A DNA stretch of 61,487 nucleotides from Pseudalkalibacillus berkeleyi (GCF_021608225.1 NZ_JAKIJS010000005.1:1-61487), one strand, 5' to 3'. Counted from the stretch's first letter, positions 8,248 through 19,119 are shown. The notes: generated from the letters alone by a model not told the origin. Translations and numbers: made by a program.

Positions 8248-9273
8248 ATGGTCAAAGTCTATTATAACGATGATGTGAAGGGTGAGGTATTACAAGGTAG
8301 GAAAGTAGCGGTGGTCGGCTATGGCTCACAAGGTCATGCACACGCACAAAATTTACGAGACAGCGGCCATGAGGTAGTAGTAGGACTTCGAAAAGGAAAG
8401 TCATGGGACCAAGCCGTGAGTGACGGTTTTTCGGTAAAAACGGTTCGTGAAGCTAGTGAAGAAGCGGATGTCGTGATGGTCCTCTTGCCAGATGAGTGGC
8501 AACCGACTGTATATAAGAATGAAATCGAACCAGGGCTGACACCTGGAAAAGCATTAGCGTTCGCACATGGATTTAACGTCCATTTCCATCAAGTCGTACC
8601 ACCAAAGGATGTCGATGTGTTCCTCGTAGCACCGAAAGGACCTGGACATCTCGTGCGCCGGACGTTCGAAAGTGGTGCAGGCGTTCCCGCATTATTCGGC
8701 GTCCTTCAAAATGTAACAGGTGAAGCTGACAATCTAGCATTAGCATATGCGAAAGGAATCGGAGCTGGACGAGCAGGGATTTTAGAAACGACATTTCAAG
8801 AGGAAACCGAAACGGATTTATTCGGTGAACAAGCCGTCCTTTGCGGAGGACTCACCTCTCTTGTAAAAGCTGGATTTGAAACATTAACTGAAGCAGGATA
8901 TCAACCCGAAGTCGCCTATTTCGAATGTTTACACGAGCTTAAGCTGATCGTAGATCTCATGTATGAAGGTGGCATTGAAGGCATGAGATATTCCGTTTCT
9001 GATACAGCTCAATGGGGAGATTTCGTTTCAGGACCACGCGTCGTAAACGAAGAAACAAAAGCGAGAATGAAAGAGGTATTAGAAGACATTCAATCTGGTA
9101 AGTTCGCAAAAGGATGGATTCTTGAGAATCAGACGAATCGTCCGGAATACAATGCGACAAACAAACGCGAACAAGATCACCAAATCGAAGTCGTCGGTAG
9201 AAAGTTACGAGAATTGATGCCGTTCATCAAAAAGGACGAAAAAAAGGAAGTGGTGTTCAGTGGCAAAGATTGA
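8248..9273 (+). CDS. ilvC: Ketol-acid reductoisomerase
   Basis: It catalyses the NADPH-dependent alkyl shift and reduction of acetolactate or acetohydroxybutyrate. The Rossmann motif [13 protein letters not shown] and the following GLRKGKSW indicate an NADPH-type class I enzyme. [28 protein letters not shown] and [17 protein letters not shown] contain the magnesium-binding and catalytic residues. ATG 8248 is chosen because family members begin MVKVYY and the AAAGGATG site is better spaced; ATG 8242 is the alternative. The 3' end overlaps leuA by 14 bases. Confidence 0.96.
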   Translation: MVKVYYNDDVKGEVLQGRKVAVVGYGSQGHAHAQNLRDSGHEVVVGLRKGKSWDQAVSDGFSVKTVREASEEADVVMVLLPDEWQPTVYKNEIEPGLTPGKALAFAHGFNVHFHQVVPPKDVDVFLVAPKGPGHLVRRTFESGAGVPALFGVLQNVTGEADNLALAYAKGIGAGRAGILETTFQEETETDLFGEQAVLCGGLTSLVKAGFETLTEAGYQPEVAYFECLHELKLIVDLMYEGGIEGMRYSVSDTAQWGDFVSGPRVVNEETKARMKEVLEDIQSGKFAKGWILENQTNRPEYNATNKREQDHQIEVVGRKLRELMPFIKKDEKKEVVFSGKD

Positions 9274-10801
9274 TGTCTTCGATACGACGCTAAGAGACGG
9301 TGAACAATCGGCTGGCGTGAACTTGAACCTTTTAGAAAAAATGGAAATCGCCTATCAGTTGGAGCGGCTAAATGTTGATATTATCGAAGCGGGTTTTCCG
9401 GCAGCATCCAATGGAGATTTACAATCGGTCAAACGCATTGCGGAAGCGGTAAAAGGGAGTTCGGTTACCGGGCTCTCAAGAGCAAATCAAAATGACATTG
9501 ATGCTGCATGGGAAGCGTTGAAAGGATCTGTTGAACCGCGGATTCATATCTTTCTAGCAACATCACCGATCCATATGACGTACAAGTTGAAAATGACGAC
9601 CGATCAAGTACTTGAAACAGCAGTTGAATCGGTAAAATACGCAAGCGAAAAGTTCACGCACGTCCAATGGTCAGCAGAGGATGCTTGCAGGTCCGACAAG
9701 CACTTTTTAGTGAAAATCATTAAGGAAGTGATTGACGCAGGTGCGACCGTCATCAATCTACCTGATACGGTCGGCTATATGTCACCAGAAGAGTACGGCG
9801 CGTTGTTTCGCTTCATTAAGGAAAATGTACCGAACATCAACCGCGTAAAGCTGTCTGCGCATTGTCATAATGACTTAGGCATGGCGACATCGAACACACT
9901 CAAAGCGATTGAAAATGGCGCAGATCAAGTGGAAGGAACGATCAATGCAATCGGTGAAAGAGCTGGTAACACAGGTCTTGAGGAAATCGCGGTCGCGCTT
10001 CATATTCGTGAAGACATATACAGAGCAAAAACGGGCTTGAAGCTAGATGAGCTGAAGCGAACGAGCAACCTCGTTAGCAAGTTGACAGGTATGAGCGTAC
10101 CTGGAAACAAAGCTGTTGTCGGAAATAATGCATTTGCACACGAATCTGGCATTCATCAAGACGGTGTGTTGAAGGAAAAAACAACATACGAGATCATCAG
10201 TCCGGAATTGATCGGTGTACAAACGAACCGACTTGTTCTCGGTAAACACTCCGGTCGACACGCTTTTAGGATGAGGGTCAAAGAAATGGGATTCGAACTG
10301 ACCGATCAGAAGTTGAACGATGCGTTTAAAATGTTCAAAGACTTAGCGGATAAGAAAAAGGAAATTTCAGATGAGGATTTATTCGCGATTCTAATGGAAA
10401 AACAAACCGAAGCGGATGGCACACCGATTTATGAGTTAAAGAGTTTACAAGTCCAATATGGCATGGATAACATTCCAACCGCCACAATCGCTGTCGTTAA
10501 TCCCGAAGGCGTCTACCAGCAGGAAGCGGCAACGGGTTTTGGTAGTGTCGAAGCGATCTACAATACGATTGAAAAACTAGTAGAAGATTCAGTAGTGTTA
10601 CTGGATTACAAGATTCACTCTGTCGGCGGAGGAAGAGATGCGCTGGCTGAAGTGTACGTCCAAGTGACGTATAACGACCATCAATCGAGTGGAAGAGGCA
10701 CAGCACAGGACGTATTAGAAGCTTCAGCTCGCGCATACCTAGATGCAGTCAACCGAGTAAGAAGCGTCCATCACCGAGAAAAGCAAAAAGTGACAGTTTA
10801 A
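9260..10801 (+). CDS. leuA: 2-isopropylmalate synthase
   Basis: The enzyme joins acetyl-CoA and 2-ketoisovalerate, the first step committed to leucine. The 513-residue length matches B. subtilis LeuA. The N-terminal TIM barrel shows [15 protein letters not shown], the metal and catalytic motif [15 protein letters not shown], and [23 protein letters not shown] follows, and the C-terminal third is the regulatory LeuA dimer domain for leucine feedback. The start is ATG 9260 (GGAAGTGGTGTTCAGTGG upstream gives a nearby site), inside the end of ilvC. Confidence 0.96.
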   Translation: MAKIDVFDTTLRDGEQSAGVNLNLLEKMEIAYQLERLNVDIIEAGFPAASNGDLQSVKRIAEAVKGSSVTGLSRANQNDIDAAWEALKGSVEPRIHIFLATSPIHMTYKLKMTTDQVLETAVESVKYASEKFTHVQWSAEDACRSDKHFLVKIIKEVIDAGATVINLPDTVGYMSPEEYGALFRFIKENVPNINRVKLSAHCHNDLGMATSNTLKAIENGADQVEGTINAIGERAGNTGLEEIAVALHIREDIYRAKTGLKLDELKRTSNLVSKLTGMSVPGNKAVVGNNAFAHESGIHQDGVLKEKTTYEIISPELIGVQTNRLVLGKHSGRHAFRMRVKEMGFELTDQKLNDAFKMFKDLADKKKEISDEDLFAILMEKQTEADGTPIYELKSLQVQYGMDNIPTATIAVVNPEGVYQQEAATGFGSVEAIYNTIEKLVEDSVVLLDYKIHSVGGGRDALAEVYVQVTYNDHQSSGRGTAQDVLEASARAYLDAVNRVRSVHHREKQKVTV

Positions 10802-10831
10802 GATAACAGACTTTTATTAAATGGAGGGATT

Positions 10832-11950
10832 ATGATGAAAAAGCAAGTGGCAGTACTACCTGGAGATGGAATTGGACAAGAAGTGTTAAACGGTGCGCTC
10901 GATGTATTAAAAGCTGTCGAAGACCAATATGGACATGAATTCGAGATTGTCCAAGGAAAAATTGGTGGTGCTGCAATTGATCATCATGGCACACCTCTAC
11001 CAAGGGAAACGCTAGATCTTTGTAAACAAAGTGACGCGGTATTGCTTGGCGCTGTCGGAGGACCGAAGTGGGAAGACAATCCCGTAGATCTCCGGCCAGA
11101 AAAAGGATTACTTGGACTTCGCAAGGAGCTTGGCCTGTTTGCGAACTTTCGCCCCGTCAAGACATTTGAATCACTTCAAGATGCTTCACCTATGAAACCG
11201 AGCGTCGTTAAAGATGTCGATTTCGTTATCGTACGAGAGCTGACAAGTGGACTTTATTTTGGTGAACCTCGTGAAAGAAGAGGCAAAAATCGTGAGATAG
11301 CTGTCGACACGCTTCAGTACGAAAAGAAAGAAATTGAAAAAGTCGTGCATAAAGCATTTCAACTGGCGTCCGAAAGGCGCAAGAAATTGACTTCAGTCGA
11401 TAAAGCGAACGTGCTTGAATCGAGCAGAATGTGGCGTGAAGTCGTAAATGAAGTCGCAACCGAGTATCCAACTGTTGAGGTTGAGCATTTACTTGTAGAT
11501 GCTGCAGCGATGAAGCTTGTTTATCAACCGAAGCAGTTTGACGTAATCGTAACCGAGAATATGTTCGGAGACATCTTGAGTGATGAGGCTTCCATGCTGA
11601 CAGGGTCCCTCGGCATGTTGCCTTCAGCTAGTTTGAGAGAGGATACTTTCGGTGTCTACGAGCCCGTTCACGGTTCTGCTCCAGACATTGCTGGCAGGAA
11701 CCTAGCCAATCCACTAGGTATGATTCAATCGGTTGCGATGATGCTGAGACATTCCTTTGGATTGCATGAGGAAGCGGAAATGATCGACCAAGCAATTAAT
11801 GAGGTTCTGAAGGCTGGTTACCGTACAGGCGATTTAAGCGGTCATGAAAAAATCCATCCAGTAGTGAAAACCGATGAGATGAGCGATTTCGTCGTAGAAC
11901 ATTTTACGCCAAATTATGCAATTTCGGGTATTTTAGCCGCCTATATGTAA
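10832..11950 (+). CDS. leuB: 3-isopropylmalate dehydrogenase
   Basis: This NAD-dependent oxidative decarboxylase makes 2-ketoisocaproate for leucine. Motifs are [10 protein letters not shown] at the N terminus, [23 protein letters not shown] with the substrate arginines, the tyrosine/lysine region [16 protein letters not shown], and [26 protein letters not shown], then [12 protein letters not shown]. It has 372 residues. ATG 10832 or 10835 both follow GGAGGGATT. The neighbouring leuC lies 40 bases downstream. Confidence 0.96.
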   Translation: MMKKQVAVLPGDGIGQEVLNGALDVLKAVEDQYGHEFEIVQGKIGGAAIDHHGTPLPRETLDLCKQSDAVLLGAVGGPKWEDNPVDLRPEKGLLGLRKELGLFANFRPVKTFESLQDASPMKPSVVKDVDFVIVRELTSGLYFGEPRERRGKNREIAVDTLQYEKKEIEKVVHKAFQLASERRKKLTSVDKANVLESSRMWREVVNEVATEYPTVEVEHLLVDAAAMKLVYQPKQFDVIVTENMFGDILSDEASMLTGSLGMLPSASLREDTFGVYEPVHGSAPDIAGRNLANPLGMIQSVAMMLRHSFGLHEEAEMIDQAINEVLKAGYRTGDLSGHEKIHPVVKTDEMSDFVVEHFTPNYAISGILAAYM

Positions 11951-11990
11951 GGGAATGAATGAACAGACACACGTTGTGGAGGAGTCGAAA

Positions 11991-13403
11991 TTGAAGCCAA
12001 AGAATATCATTGAAAAACTGTGGGATGAACACGTTGTTTATAAAGAAGAGGGTAAACCAGATCTTTTGTATATCGATCTCCACCTCGTTCATGAAGTAAC
12101 GTCACCTCAAGCCTTCGAAGGTCTCAGAATGAAGGGCCGGACAGTCAGGAGACCGGAATTGACCTTTGCGACGATGGATCACAATGTCCCGACGATCCAC
12201 CGAGATGTGATTAAGGACGAAGTGTCGAAAACACAAATGACTAGGCTGAAGGAAAATTGCGAGCAATTCAGGATCGAGCTTGCTGACATTCATCACCCTG
12301 ATCAAGGTATCGTTCATGTTATCGGGCCTGAGCTTGGCTTGACCCAACCAGGCAAGACCATTGTTTGCGGTGACAGTCACACCTCTACTCACGGTGCATT
12401 TGGAGCACTTGCGTTTGGCATCGGTACGAGTGAAGTAGAACATGTGTTGGCGACCCAAACGCTATGGCAGGCGAAACCGAAAACGTTGCAAATTAAAGTA
12501 GAAGGAGAGCTCGGTTTTGGCGTGACTGCGAAGGATCTCATTTTAGGTATCATCGCTAAATTCGGCGTTAGCGTAGGGTCTGGTCATGTCATCGAATTCA
12601 CAGGTGAAGCGATTCGTAACCTGTCGATGGAGGAGCGGATGACCGTCTGCAACATGTCGATTGAGGCAGGTGCGAAAGCGGGCATCATCAGCCCTGACGA
12701 AGTTACATTCGATTATTTGAAGGGGAAGCGACATGTACCTGATGGCGTTGCATTTGATCAGATTTTAGCTAAGTGGCAATCGTACGCTTCTGATGCAGGT
12801 GCGACCTATGATCAATCGCTCACGATAAAGGGTGCGGAGATTGAACCTCAAGTGACTTGGGGTACGAATCCGTCAATGGGGGTAGGGATCCATGACAGGA
12901 TCCCTCGACCAGAAGATTTTAACGAAGAGACGAAGCAGTTGGCTACTCAACGAGCACTCACTTATATGGACTTAGAAGGTGGAAAGGCGATCAACGAAGT
13001 CCCGATCGATTATGTATTTATCGGTTCATGTACGAATTCAAGGCTTAGTGATTTAAGGTCAGCAGCAGAAGTTGTCAAAGGCAGGAAAGTGAATCCTGAT
13101 GTCACCGCCCTAATAGTACCGGGCTCACAACTCGTAAAAGCGCAAGCTGAGCAAGAGGGGTTGGATGATGTTTTTCTAAAAGCAGGCTTTGAATGGCGCG
13201 AATCCGGGTGTAGCATGTGTCTCGCGATGAATGATGACATCGTACCACCAGGTAAACGGTGTGCGTCTACATCGAACCGTAATTTCGAAGGTAGACAAGG
13301 GAACGATGCAAGAACACACCTCGTGAGCCCGACGATGGCAGCAGCGGCAGCTATTACAGGCTATTTTACAGATGTACGTGAAATGATGGCAGTTCCACAT
13401 TAA
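11991..13403 (+). CDS. leuC: 3-isopropylmalate dehydratase, large subunit
   Basis: The aconitase-family large subunit carries the 4Fe-4S cluster and, with LeuD, isomerises 2- to 3-isopropylmalate. Ligand cysteines sit in [12 protein letters not shown] and [12 protein letters not shown]; other family marks are [40 protein letters not shown] (first 20 residues are enough to recognise it) and the NRNFEGRQG loop. The start is TTG 11991 because GGAGGAG lies 8 bases upstream and homologues begin with the MxPK-type sequence; the reading from 11955 adds 12 residues with no support. Confidence 0.95.
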   Translation: MKPKNIIEKLWDEHVVYKEEGKPDLLYIDLHLVHEVTSPQAFEGLRMKGRTVRRPELTFATMDHNVPTIHRDVIKDEVSKTQMTRLKENCEQFRIELADIHHPDQGIVHVIGPELGLTQPGKTIVCGDSHTSTHGAFGALAFGIGTSEVEHVLATQTLWQAKPKTLQIKVEGELGFGVTAKDLILGIIAKFGVSVGSGHVIEFTGEAIRNLSMEERMTVCNMSIEAGAKAGIISPDEVTFDYLKGKRHVPDGVAFDQILAKWQSYASDAGATYDQSLTIKGAEIEPQVTWGTNPSMGVGIHDRIPRPEDFNEETKQLATQRALTYMDLEGGKAINEVPIDYVFIGSCTNSRLSDLRSAAEVVKGRKVNPDVTALIVPGSQLVKAQAEQEGLDDVFLKAGFEWRESGCSMCLAMNDDIVPPGKRCASTSNRNFEGRQGNDARTHLVSPTMAAAAAITGYFTDVREMMAVPH

Positions 13404-13417
13404 AGGAAGTGAGTGAG

Positions 13418-13993
13418 TTGACAGGAATTAACGAAGTAAAAGGTAAAATCTTCCCGCTAGATCGGGATCATGTGGATACAGATCAGATTATACCGAAACA
13501 GTTCTTGAAGAAAATCGATCGGCAAGGCTTTGGTCAATTCCTCTTCTATCATTGGAGGTACCATTCGGATGGATCTGTAAAAGAAGATTTTCCGTTGAAC
13601 GATCCGCAATACGAAGGCGCATCTATACTAGTGGGTGGTGAGAATTTCGGTTGTGGATCCTCACGTGAACACGCACCGTGGGCTTTACAAGATTACGGTT
13701 TTCAAGTCATCATCGCGCCAAGTTTTGCTGACATTTTTTATAACAACTGTTTGAAGAACGGTATGTTACCAGTTGAGTTGAATGCTCAGGATGTTCGTAG
13801 GTTAATGGATCACGCAGATGAGCTTACAGTCGATTTAGAGCAACAAACGGTAAGCGACAAGAATGGGTTTCAAGCACAATTTGAAATCGATGCGTATTGG
13901 AAAGAGATGCTCTTGAATGGCTGGGATGAAATATCGATTACGCTCTCGTATGAGAACCAAATCGAACAATATGAAATATTACGACAGGAGTGA
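13418..13993 (+). CDS. leuD: 3-isopropylmalate dehydratase, small subunit
   Basis: The swivel-domain partner of LeuC is recognised by HVDTDQIIPKQFLK, LVGGENFGCGSSREHAPWAL and ADIFYNNCLKNGMLPV. Length is 191 residues. The start is placed at TTG 13418, spaced 8 bases from AAAGGAAG; an in-frame GTG at 13409 is too close to that site. The stop overlaps ilvA in a GTGA junction. Confidence 0.94.
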   Translation: MTGINEVKGKIFPLDRDHVDTDQIIPKQFLKKIDRQGFGQFLFYHWRYHSDGSVKEDFPLNDPQYEGASILVGGENFGCGSSREHAPWALQDYGFQVIIAPSFADIFYNNCLKNGMLPVELNAQDVRRLMDHADELTVDLEQQTVSDKNGFQAQFEIDAYWKEMLLNGWDEISITLSYENQIEQYEILRQE

Positions 13994-15000
13994 AGTGTGT
14001 TGGGAATTTACTAAACAGGACGGACGTTGTCGAAGCAGCGGGAAATATCATGAATGCTGTCCATCGAACACCGTTGAAACAGTCACATACGTTGAATCAA
14101 CTAACGAACCGGCAAGTGTTTTTAAAGTTAGAAAACATGCAAAGGACAGGCTCTTTCAAATTAAGAGGCGCATTGAATAAAATCTGCTCATTAACGGATG
14201 AAGAAGCTGATCGAGGAATTGTTTGTGCATCCGCTGGCAATCATGCGCAAGGTGTAGCGCTCGCTGCATCTGAACGAGGTATTTCGGCAAAAATCTTCAT
14301 GCCGAATAAAACACCACGTGCGAAAGTGGAAGCGACACGATCGTATGGAGCGGACATTCAATTGATTGGCGAGACGTATCAAGAGTCGTTTACAGCTGCA
14401 AGTGAAGAAATGCTAGCGAAAGGATCCACATTCGTCCATGCTTTTGATGATGAAAAGGTGATGGCTGGACAAGGGACCGTCGCTTTAGAAATGATGCAGC
14501 AATGTCCAGACTTAGATACAATTGTTGTTCCTGTCGGAGGAGGCGGATTGATTTCAGGCGTGGCGGTTGCAGCGAAAAGCTTCCACCCTCACATAAAAGT
14601 GGTCGGAGTACAATCTGCCGGAGCGCCTGCGACCTACAATCATTTTACAGGGAAAAATAAAGGGAACCTGAATCATGTCGCGAGCATTGCAGATGGGATT
14701 CTAGTGAAAAAGCCGGGGAAAAGAACGTACCCGATCATCGAGCAATATGTAGACGATATGGTGACGGTTAGTGATGAAGAAATTGCCTATACCATTCTGT
14801 TCATGCTGGAAAGGGAGAAGACACTTGTCGAAGGGGCAGGCGCAACCGCTATTGCATCACTACTTTGCAACAAAGTCGAAATCGGGCAACGTATCGGCTG
14901 TATCGTCAGCGGTGGAAACGTCGATCTAAGTAAAATTGAGCTGTATCGGTCTTTAAGCAAGCGATACACAGAGGAACAGCGCCTCACTTCAATGTCGTGA
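13990..15000 (+). CDS. ilvA: Threonine ammonia-lyase, catalytic domain only
   Basis: This PLP fold-type II enzyme deaminates threonine to 2-oxobutyrate for isoleucine. The cofactor lysine motif RTGSFKLRGALNKI, the ASAGNHAQGVA loop and the glycine loop VPVGGGGLISGVA are clear. At 336 residues it stops after the catalytic domain; the C-terminal regulatory (ACT-like) domain of B. subtilis IlvA (about 420 residues) is absent, and I see no continuation downstream in other frames. The GTG start overlaps the leuD stop by four bases. Its position as last gene of the ilv-leu operon argues for a biosynthetic role despite the short form. Confidence 0.9.
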   Translation: MKCVGNLLNRTDVVEAAGNIMNAVHRTPLKQSHTLNQLTNRQVFLKLENMQRTGSFKLRGALNKICSLTDEEADRGIVCASAGNHAQGVALAASERGISAKIFMPNKTPRAKVEATRSYGADIQLIGETYQESFTAASEEMLAKGSTFVHAFDDEKVMAGQGTVALEMMQQCPDLDTIVVPVGGGGLISGVAVAAKSFHPHIKVVGVQSAGAPATYNHFTGKNKGNLNHVASIADGILVKKPGKRTYPIIEQYVDDMVTVSDEEIAYTILFMLEREKTLVEGAGATAIASLLCNKVEIGQRIGCIVSGGNVDLSKIELYRSLSKRYTEEQRLTSMS

Positions 15001-15055
15001 ACCGTTCAATCATCGGATTATGATTTTATATTGAAATAAGATAAAATAATGTAAG

Positions 15056-15087
15056 AAAAACCTTAGGATTGAATCCTAAGGTTTTTG
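15056..15087. terminator. Terminator of the ilv-leu operon
   Basis: AAAAACCTTAGGATT and AATCCTAAGGTTTTT form a near-perfect stem with a one-base loop region. A and T runs on both sides allow action on either strand. Confidence 0.85.
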
Positions 15088-15142
15088 ATTGTCTGAATGT
15101 GATGAAGTTGGTGGGCTCATTTTGTAGTAGGAAGGTACCGAG

Positions 15143-15268
15143 TTCCACAAGTTGAGGGGAAAGTTCCACAAGAGGAGCAGGAAGTTCCACAAGAGGAGCA
15201 GGAAGTTCCACGAGTTGAGAGGAAATTTCCCCGAGTGAAAGGAAAAGTTCCACAAGTAAGAGCGAAGA
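15143..15268. repeat. Tandem array of 21-bp units (6 copies), array B
   Basis: Six contiguous units begin TTCCACAAG or close variants; two adjacent units (15164-15184 and 15185-15205) are identical. It lies between the ilv-leu terminator and thiL. The unit matches array A at 286-390. Minus-strand ORFs here read as heptad repeats (LVELPAP) but lack start signals, so I treat the array as non-coding. Confidence 0.85.
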
Positions 15269-15286
15269 ATTATGACTGTTCGTATA

Positions 15287-15325
15287 AGGAAAGATTTTTG
15301 TGTCAAAAATCATCTTTATATGTAG
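15287..15325. repeat. GATTTTTG/CAAAAATC hairpin following array B
   Basis: The arms are at 15293-15300 and 15304-15311, followed by ATCTTTATATG. It has the same order and nearly the same sequence as after array A. Confidence 0.75.
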
Positions 15326-15340
15326 TAAGATGTTACCGAG

Positions 15341-15382
15341 TTCCACAAGAGGAGCAGAAACTTCCACAAGTTGCGCGAAAAT
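15341..15382. repeat. Two further 21-bp units upstream of thiL
   Basis: Units at 15341-15361 and 15362-15382 resume the array after the hairpin, preceded by a TACCGAG that also precedes array B. They end 30 bases before the thiL start. Confidence 0.75.
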
Positions 15383-15411
15383 CAGTTAAATCAATAGGGG
15401 GTGTCTTTTAA

Positions 15412-16386
15412 ATGAAGGATGAATTCGAATTTATCAATCGTATTAAACCGAATAAGACTCATCAACCGACGCTTATTGAAGGAATCGGTGATGATGCGGC
15501 GCTCATTCGTCCAGAATCAGGATATGACGATATTTTATGTGTGGATACGATGGTCGAAAACATTCATTTCAATCGTAAAACGATGACCCCTTATCAGATC
15601 GGTTATAAAGCACTTGCTGTGAACATGAGCGACATTGCCGCGATGGGCGGACAGCCGAAGTTTTATCTAGTATCGATTGCGATACCTAATGGCTGGACTG
15701 AGACTGAGCTCGATGACATTTACCGCGGGATGTCAGAACTCGCGGAGTCTTATGAGATGGACTTGATTGGCGGAGATACCGTTTCGACGAGCGGTCCACT
15801 CACGATATCCGTCACAGCACACGGGCGAGTGAAACAAGACAGGAAGCTTTTACGAAGAAATGCGAAGCCTGGTGACGTACTGTTCTTAACAGGTCCAGTT
15901 GGTTTATCAGCCGCGGGCTTGAGTATACTGTTAGAAGAAGCGCACAGCGACAAGCCAATTGAAGAGCTAACGAAAGCTCACCAACTACCAACACCACAAG
16001 TAAAAGCTGGGTTGCTTCTATCTGAAAGTGGGTATAGAATTGCCTTAAACGATGTGAGTGACGGACTTGCAAGTGAAGCGCACGAAATTGCTGAGGCAAG
16101 TCAGGTTCATATCGTCATTGCCGAAGACAAGCTTCCCACTATTGAAGCACTCTCATTTTTCGACAAAAAGAATGTACTTGATTGGATGCTAAATGGCGGA
16201 GAGGATTTTCAATTAATCGGTACGGTATCTGCAGAGCATTGGATTTCACTTAGCAATTTATTCGAAAAGAATGGTCAAACGATCCATCAAATTGGAACCG
16301 TTTCTGAAGGACCATCGAAAGTGAGTCTGAATAGCAAAAATGGGCTTATGCCGATTGATAAAAAAGGATACAATCATTTCACGTGA
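15412..16386 (+). CDS. thiL: Thiamine-monophosphate kinase
   Basis: ThiL phosphorylates thiamine monophosphate to the active diphosphate cofactor, which IlvB upstream needs. The 324 residues carry the PurM/AIR synthase-like fold marks GIGDDAALI, VDTMVENIHF, AVNMSDIAAMGG, IGGDTVS, DVSDGLASEA and NGGEDFQL. The start is ATG 15412 after AGGGGGTG. It opens the thiL-tsaE-tsaB-rimI-tsaD cluster (ydiA-E in B. subtilis). Confidence 0.95.
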   Translation: MKDEFEFINRIKPNKTHQPTLIEGIGDDAALIRPESGYDDILCVDTMVENIHFNRKTMTPYQIGYKALAVNMSDIAAMGGQPKFYLVSIAIPNGWTETELDDIYRGMSELAESYEMDLIGGDTVSTSGPLTISVTAHGRVKQDRKLLRRNAKPGDVLFLTGPVGLSAAGLSILLEEAHSDKPIEELTKAHQLPTPQVKAGLLLSESGYRIALNDVSDGLASEAHEIAEASQVHIVIAEDKLPTIEALSFFDKKNVLDWMLNGGEDFQLIGTVSAEHWISLSNLFEKNGQTIHQIGTVSEGPSKVSLNSKNGLMPIDKKGYNHFT

Positions 16387-16406
16387 AATGGTAAAGGTGA
16401 TAGAAA

Positions 16407-16877
16407 ATGAATGCTTATAAATTGATATTAAAAAGTCCAGAAGAAACGATGGAGGCGGCCGAACAGCTTGGTGAGCTTCTACAGCCCAGAGACTTAATTA
16501 CTTTAGAAGGTGATTTAGGCGCAGGGAAAACGACGTTTACGAAAGGACTTGCTAAAGGATTACATATAAAAAGAGTCGTCAAAAGTCCGACTTTCACGAT
16601 TATTCGCGAATATCAAGGACGGCTACCGTTATATCATATGGACGTTTATCGTCTAGAGGACAGCCAAGAAGACCTTGGATTTGATGAGTACTTTGAAGGG
16701 GAAGGCGTGACGGTCGTCGAATGGGCGCATATTATAGAAGATTTCTTGCCCTCTGAACGGCTCGACATTACGATTCGTCGTCTGAATGATGATGAGCGTG
16801 AGCTGACTTTAGAGCCGAAGGGTGAACGTTTCAAAAGGTTATGTGAGGAGTATAGATATGAAAGCACTGGCAATTGA
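16407..16877 (+). CDS. tsaE: tRNA t6A synthesis ATPase TsaE
   Basis: TsaE is the P-loop ATPase of the TsaBDE complex that installs N6-threonylcarbamoyladenosine at A37 of ANN-decoding tRNAs. The Walker A LEGDLGAGKTTFTKG lies near residue 34, followed by SPTFTIIREY and HMDVYRLED. Length is 156 residues, typical of the family. The 3' end overlaps tsaB by 20 bases. Confidence 0.95.
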   Translation: MNAYKLILKSPEETMEAAEQLGELLQPRDLITLEGDLGAGKTTFTKGLAKGLHIKRVVKSPTFTIIREYQGRLPLYHMDVYRLEDSQEDLGFDEYFEGEGVTVVEWAHIIEDFLPSERLDITIRRLNDDERELTLEPKGERFKRLCEEYRYESTGN

Positions 16878-17550
16878 TACATCGAATCTTGTCATGGGCG
16901 TTTCCGTTATCGTAGACGACCGGATCGTAGGGGAATTGACGACAAATATGAAGAAAAACCATTCTGTCCGTCTCATGCCAGCGATTGAAAATCTTTTACA
17001 AGAAGTCGATGTAAAGCCGAACGAATTAGATAAAATCATAGTAGCAAAAGGACCTGGTTCCTATACAGGGGTGCGGATCGGTGTTTCTGTTGCGAAAACG
17101 ATGGCTTGGTCGTTGAACATCCCGGTTACAGGCGTATCGAGTCTTGAAGTCGTTGCTCGTAACGGCAAATATTTTGACGGGCTCGTATGTCCTTTGTTTG
17201 ATGGCAGACGTGGTCAGATTTATACAGGTTTGTACGGAAATATCGACGGGGTCTTCCAGATGGTCCAAGAAGAACGAATTATTCAATTGACCGATTGGAT
17301 TGATATTTTGAAAGAAGACGCCAAGCGTGTCTTGTTTTTAGGAAATGATCTTCCTCTTCATCAGGAAAAAATCGTGGAACTGATGGGAGATAAAGCGATA
17401 TTTGGTCAAATTGCAGACCACAATCCGCGATCGTCTGAACTGGCTGCACTCGGGGTTAGCCGGGAGAATGAGGATCCCCATGCTTTTACACCAAGCTACT
17501 TACAATTAGCTGAAGCAGAAGCAAAGTGGATCGCTAATCAAAAAAAGTAG
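16858..17550 (+). CDS. tsaB: tRNA t6A synthesis protein TsaB
   Basis: TsaB is the inactive ASKHA-fold paralogue and binding partner of TsaD. MKALAIDTSN at the N terminus and KGPGSYTGVRIGVSVAK near residue 60 are diagnostic. The start is ATG 16858, with GAGGAG 8 bases upstream; an earlier in-frame ATG at 16822 lies deep in tsaE. Length is 230 residues. rimI follows after 9 bases. Confidence 0.94.
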   Translation: MKALAIDTSNLVMGVSVIVDDRIVGELTTNMKKNHSVRLMPAIENLLQEVDVKPNELDKIIVAKGPGSYTGVRIGVSVAKTMAWSLNIPVTGVSSLEVVARNGKYFDGLVCPLFDGRRGQIYTGLYGNIDGVFQMVQEERIIQLTDWIDILKEDAKRVLFLGNDLPLHQEKIVELMGDKAIFGQIADHNPRSSELAALGVSRENEDPHAFTPSYLQLAEAEAKWIANQKK

Positions 17551-17559
17551 GTGCCTTAC

Positions 17560-18009
17560 ATGGTGGAAAACTTAACGTTTCGAGTCATGACGTTAGCTGA
17601 TATTGATGATGTAATGAAAATTGAAGAAGCTTCGTTCCCTAATCCTTGGAGTAGGATTGCTTTTCATAATGAAATTGAAAATAACCAATTTGCGACTTAC
17701 TTGATTCTAGAAGTAGACGATCAACCTGTCGGATATTGCGGAATTTGGGTCATTATCGATGAAGCGCATATTACCAACATCGCAATTATTCCGACGTATC
17801 GAGGGAAAAAATATGGAGATGCGCTCATGAAGAAGTCGATCGAACAAGCAAAGAGCATGGGAGCAAAGACAATGACGCTTGAAGTCCGACTTAGCAATGA
17901 AGTCGCACAGAAATTATACCGTAAATATGGATTTGAAAATGGCGGAATTCGCAGAAATTATTATACTGATAATGGTGAAGATGCATTAGTAATGTGGGTG
18001 AATTTGTAA
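17560..18009 (+). CDS. rimI: Ribosomal protein S18 N-acetyltransferase RimI
   Basis: This is a GNAT-fold enzyme of 149 residues. The acetyl-CoA loop appears as [14 protein letters not shown], preceded by ITNIAIIP and followed by [19 protein letters not shown], all normal for RimI. ATG 17560 is preferred to GTG 17551 by spacing from AGGTG. The TAA stop shares a base with the tsaD start (TAATG). Confidence 0.92.
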   Translation: MVENLTFRVMTLADIDDVMKIEEASFPNPWSRIAFHNEIENNQFATYLILEVDDQPVGYCGIWVIIDEAHITNIAIIPTYRGKKYGDALMKKSIEQAKSMGAKTMTLEVRLSNEVAQKLYRKYGFENGGIRRNYYTDNGEDALVMWVNL

Positions 18010-19025
18010 TGAAAACAGATGAAATCATACTTGGGATTGAAACGAGTTGCGACGAGACGGCAGCATCTATCGTAAAAAATGGAACTGAACTGCTTTCGAA
18101 TGTCGTAGCCTCTCAAATAGAAAGTCATAAACGATTCGGTGGTGTGGTACCGGAAATTGCATCACGCCATCACGTTGAACAAATTACAATTGTCATAGAA
18201 GAAGCGATGAAAGAAGCAGGGGTTGAATTTGAAGATTTGAGCGCTATTGCAGTGACGGAAGGACCAGGGCTTGTCGGCGCTTTATTAATTGGGGTTAATT
18301 CCGCCAAAGCACTCGCACTCGCTCATGGTATACCGCTTGTAGCAGTGCACCATATCGCAGGTCACATTTATGCCAATAGGTTGATGGAGCCGATGGAATT
18401 TCCAATGCTCGCTTTAGTCGTATCGGGTGGACATACGGAGCTCGTATATATGGAGGAGCACGGTTCATTTGAAATTATCGGAGAAACGAGAGATGACGCA
18501 GCTGGTGAAGCATATGATAAAGTCGCGCGTACGTTGAAGCTTCCTTACCCAGGTGGTCCTCATATCGATCAACTCGCTCAAGAAGGAACAGCGACGATCG
18601 ACTTACCACGCGCATGGTTAGAGCCTGATTCGTACGATTTCAGCTTCAGTGGCTTGAAATCAGCAGTCATCAATACACTTCATAATGCTACACAACGTGG
18701 TGTAGAAATTAGCCCGAACGATTTAGCGGCAAGCTTCCAAGAAAGTGTAATCGATGTTTTAGTAGAAAAAGCACATCGCGCGGCCGTAGCCTATGACGTG
18801 AAGCAAATCGTAGTAGCTGGTGGGGTTGCTGCCAATAAAGGATTGCGAGCGAGATTAAGAGAACGGTTTGAAGAAACGGACATCAAGTTGTCGATCCCGC
18901 CATTATGGTTATGTACAGATAACGCAGCGATGATCGCCGCAGCTGGATCAATTGAATACAACAAAGGAAAGCGTGCCGACATGAAACTGAACGGCAATCC
19001 AGGGCTTGATCTGGAGGCTTTCTAA
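18009..19025 (+). CDS. tsaD: tRNA N6-adenosine threonylcarbamoyltransferase TsaD
   Basis: TsaD transfers the threonylcarbamoyl group to tRNA A37. The ASKHA-fold signatures are [16 protein letters not shown], the metal-binding [36 protein letters not shown] and [12 protein letters not shown]. Length is 338 residues from ATG 18009, spaced 8 bases from GGGTGA. In B. subtilis (gcp/ydiE) the next gene is ydiF; here about 7 kb of accessory DNA separates the two. Confidence 0.96.
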   Translation: MKTDEIILGIETSCDETAASIVKNGTELLSNVVASQIESHKRFGGVVPEIASRHHVEQITIVIEEAMKEAGVEFEDLSAIAVTEGPGLVGALLIGVNSAKALALAHGIPLVAVHHIAGHIYANRLMEPMEFPMLALVVSGGHTELVYMEEHGSFEIIGETRDDAAGEAYDKVARTLKLPYPGGPHIDQLAQEGTATIDLPRAWLEPDSYDFSFSGLKSAVINTLHNATQRGVEISPNDLAASFQESVIDVLVEKAHRAAVAYDVKQIVVAGGVAANKGLRARLRERFEETDIKLSIPPLWLCTDNAAMIAAAGSIEYNKGKRADMKLNGNPGLDLEAF

Positions 19026-19027
19026 GC

Positions 19028-19064
19028 CTAACACCTTAAAGTGGATATTCTTTAAGGTGTTATT
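19028..19064. terminator. Stem-loop after tsaD
   Basis: AACACCTTAAAG and CTTTAAGGTGTT form a 12-bp stem around TGGATATT. The T-run is interrupted (ATTCAAATTT), so termination efficiency is uncertain. Confidence 0.6.
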
Positions 19065-19119
19065 CAAATTTGGTAAGGTCTATAGAGGAATGAATGAGGA
19101 AACTTTGAAAGGTGAGGAT

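Noticed and set aside
15026-15367. 113-codon minus-strand frame with heptad leucine repeats
   Set aside because: It only reflects the 21-bp tandem array, which stays open in several frames; it overlaps the ilv terminator and has no start signal.
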